Of a stretch of 64,000 bases of DNA, positions 59,215 to 64,000 are shown one piece after another. Both the position numbers and the translations under genes were made by a program. Source of the stretch: Neodiprion pinetum (Eukaryota > Arthropoda > Insecta > Hymenoptera > Diprionidae); contig NC_060235.2 in NCBI RefSeq assembly GCF_021155775.2, positions 19,273,598 through 19,337,597 of the forward strand, written 5' to 3'. The notes under the pieces were generated by a model. It did not search any database. It was given only the letters and a program-made list of their open reading frames with translations, and had not been told where the DNA came from. Each line of letters starts with the position of its first letter. Within the stretch, counting starts at the first letter, position 1.

Positions 59215-61359
59215 CTAGTGAAACAATGTTTAATTATCGCGAAAAGTTAGCCGCGATCCTTGAATATTGGCAATTCCTTCTAGCAGCTACTCCTAATTTT
59301 TCTTTTTCTTATTCCATTCAATAATTTCATTCTACCTTCATTATTTTCAATTAAACCTGCTTCATCAATCTGGTATTTAACAATACTTACTTCGATCAAA
59401 GCGTGTTTTGTCATTCTTCTGTCGTAGAGAACAGAAAAAAAAAGAATAATTAATAATTTAAATTGAATGAAAATCATTTGCTGGGATTTAATTTTTTTTA
59501 TTAGATTTGGGTGTATGTATATTCGTGACTAAGGATTCGAGTTCTACTTAAGTATTTTATTTTCCAGTGTTATTGAGTTAGTATTTTTAATTAGTTTAAT
59601 GGAAGCTGCATTTTAATTTTGAAAACTAACACGTCCAGATCCACATTTAAATATGGAAGCCGTACATGATTTAGGAAAATTTCTATTGAACTACGAGTAT
59701 TGATTATTTTCCTTTTAATGTCAAAAAAAGTATTAAAAAATTCTGATGTTATACAAAATTTCGTCCGAATCAAATTTGTCTTACAGCACACTCATGAGAA
59801 TCACCGAAAGATCTCATGCCCACTGAAAACGAGAAATTTCATTCGAGAAGAATTTATTATTAATAAAAAAATATTTTTCACAGTATAAGATTTATGTTCG
59901 TATTATAAAAAACTCTTCTGGCCGTATCAAACTCTTGGAATATTAATCACATTCTTGCTATATAATTCTAGGATCGATTTTAATTAACATACACCGGAAG
60001 TACCGGAGGAAAGGATGAACCTTTATAAGTTGTTCGGATTATGCATGCCGATGTTTTGCGACGGTGTTCTCATGTCATAACAACAGGGATTTCAAACACG
60101 ATGAATTCATCGGCACAAAAGCGTAATACACGAAACAATCACTGCGCTGAATTTTATATGAAAATAATTTGTAAAAGAGAGAAAAAAATAATCTGCCAAC
60201 TCTGATATCTGATATCTTATAAGGCGTCAAGACATACGATCAATTTGCGACGATGAGAAACGATTGTGTAAAATGGTAAAATCGCTACTACACTTAAACT
60301 AGTTCGCGGAACACGGTAATTGGATTCGCAAAAGCTGCAGTTTAAAGTTTACGAGACTGCCGTTGTGGCTGCATGCACTAATTAGAGATTCCGTTTTCCT
60401 GTTTGTCATTTGAAAATACACTCGCAGATTGACTTCAATTTCCATTTAATTTTAGTGTGGCGGCTGTTCGTAAATCGTTTTCATGCGAGAAAATATTTGA
60501 CACCTTTAGTTTGATTGCAAATATTGTTGTTGCTGTTATTTGAAATATAATTTAAAAAAAAAAAAACAACATTCTTTAAAAGATGACGACGAGATGACCT
60601 GTTCATACATCGATTGTGAATGAAATTTTACCTTGTGAAGGTATTATCACCACCCTTGCTTTGAATTTATGGTTTTGTATCTTCATATCGTGAAATATAT
60701 AAGTATCAAAATTCACTTCCATTCACACTTCAAGATTCGAATATTTAAAATATATGCCACTGTTTCGACTTTGAAATTCAACGGTTTTTGTTTATCCGTA
60801 TATAAAAAAGTAGATGATCCAAATTAAATTTACAAAGTGAATATGAATTGAACTTTTGTATCCTGCGTTTCTTGCAAGGCACTAATTACCAACAATTTAG
60901 CCATTTTTATGTCAAAGAAAGACAAGAAAAAGTGAAGGCCAATAATCACAAGTTTGCTAAATTAAATAAGACTTTGTATAATCGGCGGAAATGAATATTA
61001 AATAATGATTTCAATATTATTATTCAATATTTTGAAAATGAGTGAACATTATTTTTTTTAACAGTCGTATTCATCAAGTTTTCATAGTTTTCCACACTGA
61101 TAAATAGAAAATATGTATTTTTGAAGCTGTTGCGAGAACCACTTCGGAATAAAAGTACTCAACACCCACAATGTCACAGTAATAGGGTCCATGAATTGAA
61201 ATCACGAAACGTTCTTTCGCTAATGATTTCAAAGCATGTTTTGAGATTTTTCCGACACTAAGGTTCGATGGGATCTAAAGACGAATATTTAAAAAATGTG
61301 AAAAAAAATAAAACGATTATTTATTCTGGTAATCCACTTCCAGGATCTAGATATTAGAT
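59215..61359. other. AT-rich stretch without a supported gene
   Basis: Nothing beyond AT-rich unique sequence and short A runs (about 60551-60564). Confidence 0.5.
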
Positions 61360-61695
61360 AAAATTTATATGAAATTACAGCTGGAACTTGACCTGGTAAG
61401 ATCATATAAAATTGTAAGCACACAATTTTACACGATTTTCTATAATTTTAAATAAGCTGAAATAAATTTAAATAATTTAACGCAAATTCACAAAATATTT
61501 CAGAATCATAAAAAACTTTGAAGAACCGTAAGTTTCATATAATCTTACATGATCTAATAAATTTGGATAAAATGTTACAACATTATACAAGAATATATAG
61601 AATCATACAAAATTGTGTCAAATTTTTTAGTACAACTTTACGTAATTACGTCAGGTAAAATTTATGATATAATTTCATATAAATTTATCTGATCG
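61360..61695. repeat. Cryptic AT-rich repeat region
   Basis: Recurring variants of ATCATATAAAATTGTA, CATATAATCTTACATGAT, ATCATACAAAATTGTG and TTTCATATAAATTTATCTGAT at irregular spacing, in both orientations. It may be a decayed satellite or simple AT-rich drift. Confidence 0.35.
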
Positions 61696-62258
61696 TACGA
61701 AAAGATTTTCGCCCGCGTTTATCTTCACTTTTGTGTTTTATCTTCACTAATCTGTAGTCGCTAACTTAACTGAGAAGAAAAATGTGAATACGTTGCAGAT
61801 ATTTGTATAAAGTTTGAAGTGAACAAAGCAGCCCGGAACAGCACTTTTTTCGTCTGCTGAAGTAAAGTGAGTCGAAGAAAGTCTTGGCATTCGGAAGCTG
61901 GCCTATGATTCGGGGAATCGCCTATACGCGCAATGCACTTTGGCGCCCGGATCGGTATATTCCTAAATAATGGCCGACGCGGGTTTCAGGCAGCTCGCGG
62001 CGAATGGCGATGCAGGGATCGAGTAGCAGGGCCGAAGATTCTGGCTGGTAAATGGCATGTGGGAAGCACGGAAGCGTCGGGAGTGTAATGTAAACTAATT
62101 AATACTGGGGTCAGAGCCAATTAAGGGTTGCGAAGTGGTTCCCAGACTGGCGCCTATATATTTCGCACGTAACTCGATGGATCGCGTCAATTTTCCCCTC
62201 CGCGTGCAGAAATCGATCGAAACACACGCGGTTGTGAAACAACGAAAAAGCACAGATT
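61696..62258. other. GC-richer non-coding patch
   Basis: About 61900-62150 is GC-richer and stop-rich, with a homeodomain-type word CTAATTAATAC. No exon is supported. Possibly regulatory, but this rests on texture only. Confidence 0.3.
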
Positions 62259-62404
62259 CACTGAAAAAAGGATCGCCAATAGCGCAAAATGGTTACGCGT
62301 ACCTCGTTTTTCGTAATTCCAACAATATTTGAACTGTTTTTTCAACGATACCTGTTTTGCTGAATTTTTGCCAGTTACTACAATAAATGACATTTTTCTC
62401 AGTG
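62259..62404 (+). mobile_element. MITE-A copy 7, internally deleted
   Basis: Only 146 bases. The left terminus CACTGA joins directly to AAAAAAGGATCGCC, so the left 280 bases or so of the element are missing. The right half ends normally at CTCAGTG, followed by TA. The core (62270-62295) carries two changes not seen in the other copies. Confidence 0.88.
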
Positions 62405-62621
62405 TAGCTCGTGTATAATTATTCCGAAACCTTGTTGTTACTGCAAAAAATTAAACATAATGTTGTCGGTGAATTTATAAGATTTACTTATTTGAATGTA
62501 ACCAATTACTTCATCGATTGAAAGAAAAACAATACAGCAAGCAAATTCTGATCTCGGTGTGTTGACAGGAAAATTCGTATATTTTCATTTTGACAAGGTT
62601 TTCGACTAGGTTGTAGGGTAA

Positions 62622-63123
62622 GGGGGGGGGGGGGGGGGGGGGGGGGGGGTACTTGAGGAAATACTAAAATTTTGTGAAATAAATACATTACATTATATAT
62701 TACATTTTTTATAAATATATTACATTTTCTTTTCTTTAGTTGCAAACAACGTAAATAATGTCAATTTTCAATTTCCAGTAAGACAAAAAAATTTTGTTTT
62801 TGCGGGCAAAATGGGGTACCCCTAAAAAAAGTTTTTTTTTTTTTTTTTTTTCAAGTAAATAAAACACGTGTAATAATTACTTTTCAAATTAACGTTAGTA
62901 ATAAAATTTACTCTCGACATAATTTAAAAAAAGTTTTTTCTTGTTATTTCCATTTCTTTTATTTGTATTTTTTCGCAAAAGGTATAAGAATGATTTTTTA
63001 AAGCTTTTAATAGTGTAAAATGATGCCAGATGACATTTTTGACATTTTGAAAAAAAAATGTTTACGCAATTTTTGGGGTACTCCGTTTTGCCCCCCCCCC
63101 CCCCCCCCCCCCCTCCCCCCCCC
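62622..63123. repeat. G/C homopolymer-bounded inverted-repeat region
   Basis: A run of 28 G (62622-62649) and a run of C with one T interruption (63091-63123) bracket about 440 bases. Inside, GGGCAAAATGGGGTACCCC (62803-62821) is the near reverse complement of GGGGTACTCCGTTTTGCCCC at 63075-63094. Poly(T) lies between them (62831-62850). It can fold back, and the G run can form a quadruplex. Homopolymer lengths are uncertain. Confidence 0.75.
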
Positions 63124-64000
63124 TTCTCCTATAAATTTGATTTCCTTTTCTCTAATTGCATATTGTGAATAAGCTAATGAAACGTTGAAAAAGTAATACA
63201 CATTGTTGAAGCTATACTTATAGGTATATAAATTGGTGGTTGTCGGTACGTTCAAATTAAGTTGACTGAATTTTCATTTTTTCAGCCGCAACCGATTTCA
63301 CAGTTATATATCAGAATAAATGTGATGAGAACGGAGGCGAAAAGTTACGATTAATTTTGTTGTTTCGTTATATCGAAGATATAAATATACTAAAAAGCTC
63401 GTACACAGCTTCGACAATATCTGAAGGGAATAAATGTGTAGATTCCCTTTAACAAAAAATTAACTTTGGGTGTACTGAATTGCGATTTCATGATGTTTTG
63501 CTTGTTTTTGGCGCGCTGTTTGTACGATGGAATAAAATTAATATAGCTCAAAGAGGAAGTGAAGTTACGTTTCATTCCGCGCACTCGGAAGCTTAGTTAT
63601 TGTCACCGTTTTATAAATTCAGGTAGATATTAATAACAGGCAGGTAATTTGTGCACGTCGGAGTTTCAAACTCACAATCAAACTATTCTATACGCTGTAA
63701 AATTAATGCAATGGACTGCCTGCGATTTTCCTGCAGGAGTTCAGAATTTCCACAGCGAAAATATAAGAGAACCAGATGCAGAATTTCTCGCCAACAGTAA
63801 TTGAATCGGTTTTGTTTTTATATTTTTACCTCGATGTTGCGTGGAATGCCTAATTGACTTTCTGTCATAAATCCATGCATGATTTATAATGTTCTGTATC
63901 GCGTGGACAGTGTTAAGAATCATATAAAAATCCATAAAATCATAAGCCACATTTTTTCTAAAAGTGAAAAAAAAACTCGAGAGTCAAGTTGAAATATCAA
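63124..64000. other. AT-rich stretch without a supported gene
   Basis: Unique AT-rich DNA to the window end. 63132-63180 (TTTCCTTTTCTCTAATTGCA...) faintly repeats 62705-62755 (TTTTCTTTTCTTTAGTTGCA...), so part of the G/C-bounded region may be a tandem duplication. Confidence 0.45.

Noticed and set aside
1..64000. tRNA, rRNA, CRISPR arrays, reverse transcriptase or transposase frames, and viral insertions
   Set aside because: No cloverleaf with A and B boxes, no spaced identical repeats, and no recognised catalytic motifs in any of the longer frames on either strand.

Overview
This is a 64 kb stretch of AT-rich eukaryotic nuclear DNA, most likely from an insect. It has many homopolymer A/T tracts, dinucleotide microsatellites, frequent undepleted CpG, short non-autonomous DNA transposons (MITEs) and foldback elements. 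A hymenopteran is my best guess, but that is inference from texture and not from a recognised gene. There are no operons, bacterial-style genes, CRISPR arrays, recognisable tRNA or rRNA genes, or reverse transcriptase or transposase reading frames.

No protein-coding gene can be named with confidence. The window reads as a gene desert or the interior of very large introns. Coding evidence is limited to a few open stretches that coincide with splice-like signals. The best are a minus-strand candidate terminal exon at 56993-57466 (polypyrimidine acceptor, 157 sense codons, stop, AATAAA about 105 bases later), an open exon-like segment at 47041-47509, a minus-strand candidate terminal exon at 47865-48208, and short exon-like segments at 6025-6113 and 21408-21503. 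All are low to moderate confidence. GC-richer islands at 19390-20170 and 54780-55200 could be promoters, first exons or regulatory DNA.

The well-supported content is repetitive. One MITE family (here 'MITE-A', termini CACTGAGARAAATTT) has seven copies (6304, 9164, 16438, 30385 on minus, 48468, 55236, and an internally deleted one at 62259) and a decayed remnant near 11000. Copies with intact flanks show matching 2-base flanks (TA, TG or CA). A core beginning GGATCGACGATAGCGCAAAA is unusually well conserved. A fainter second family ('MITE-B') occurs at 9778, 13305 and 30262.

Foldback elements form the second theme. A 1.26 kb element at 27305-28568 has arms of about 500 bases that are nearly identical over long stretches. 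A 259-base palindrome at 42484-42742 has 116-base arms differing at one position. Decayed foldbacks lie at 43383-43985 and 58329-58970. A 375-base element at 21917-22291 has 56-base terminal inverted repeats, each carrying GCGCATGCGC, around a short open frame. A short repeat containing GTGATCAGCGACC recurs at 30 kb, 40.6 kb and 56 kb. The rest is unique AT-rich sequence, low-complexity tracts and decayed tandem arrays.
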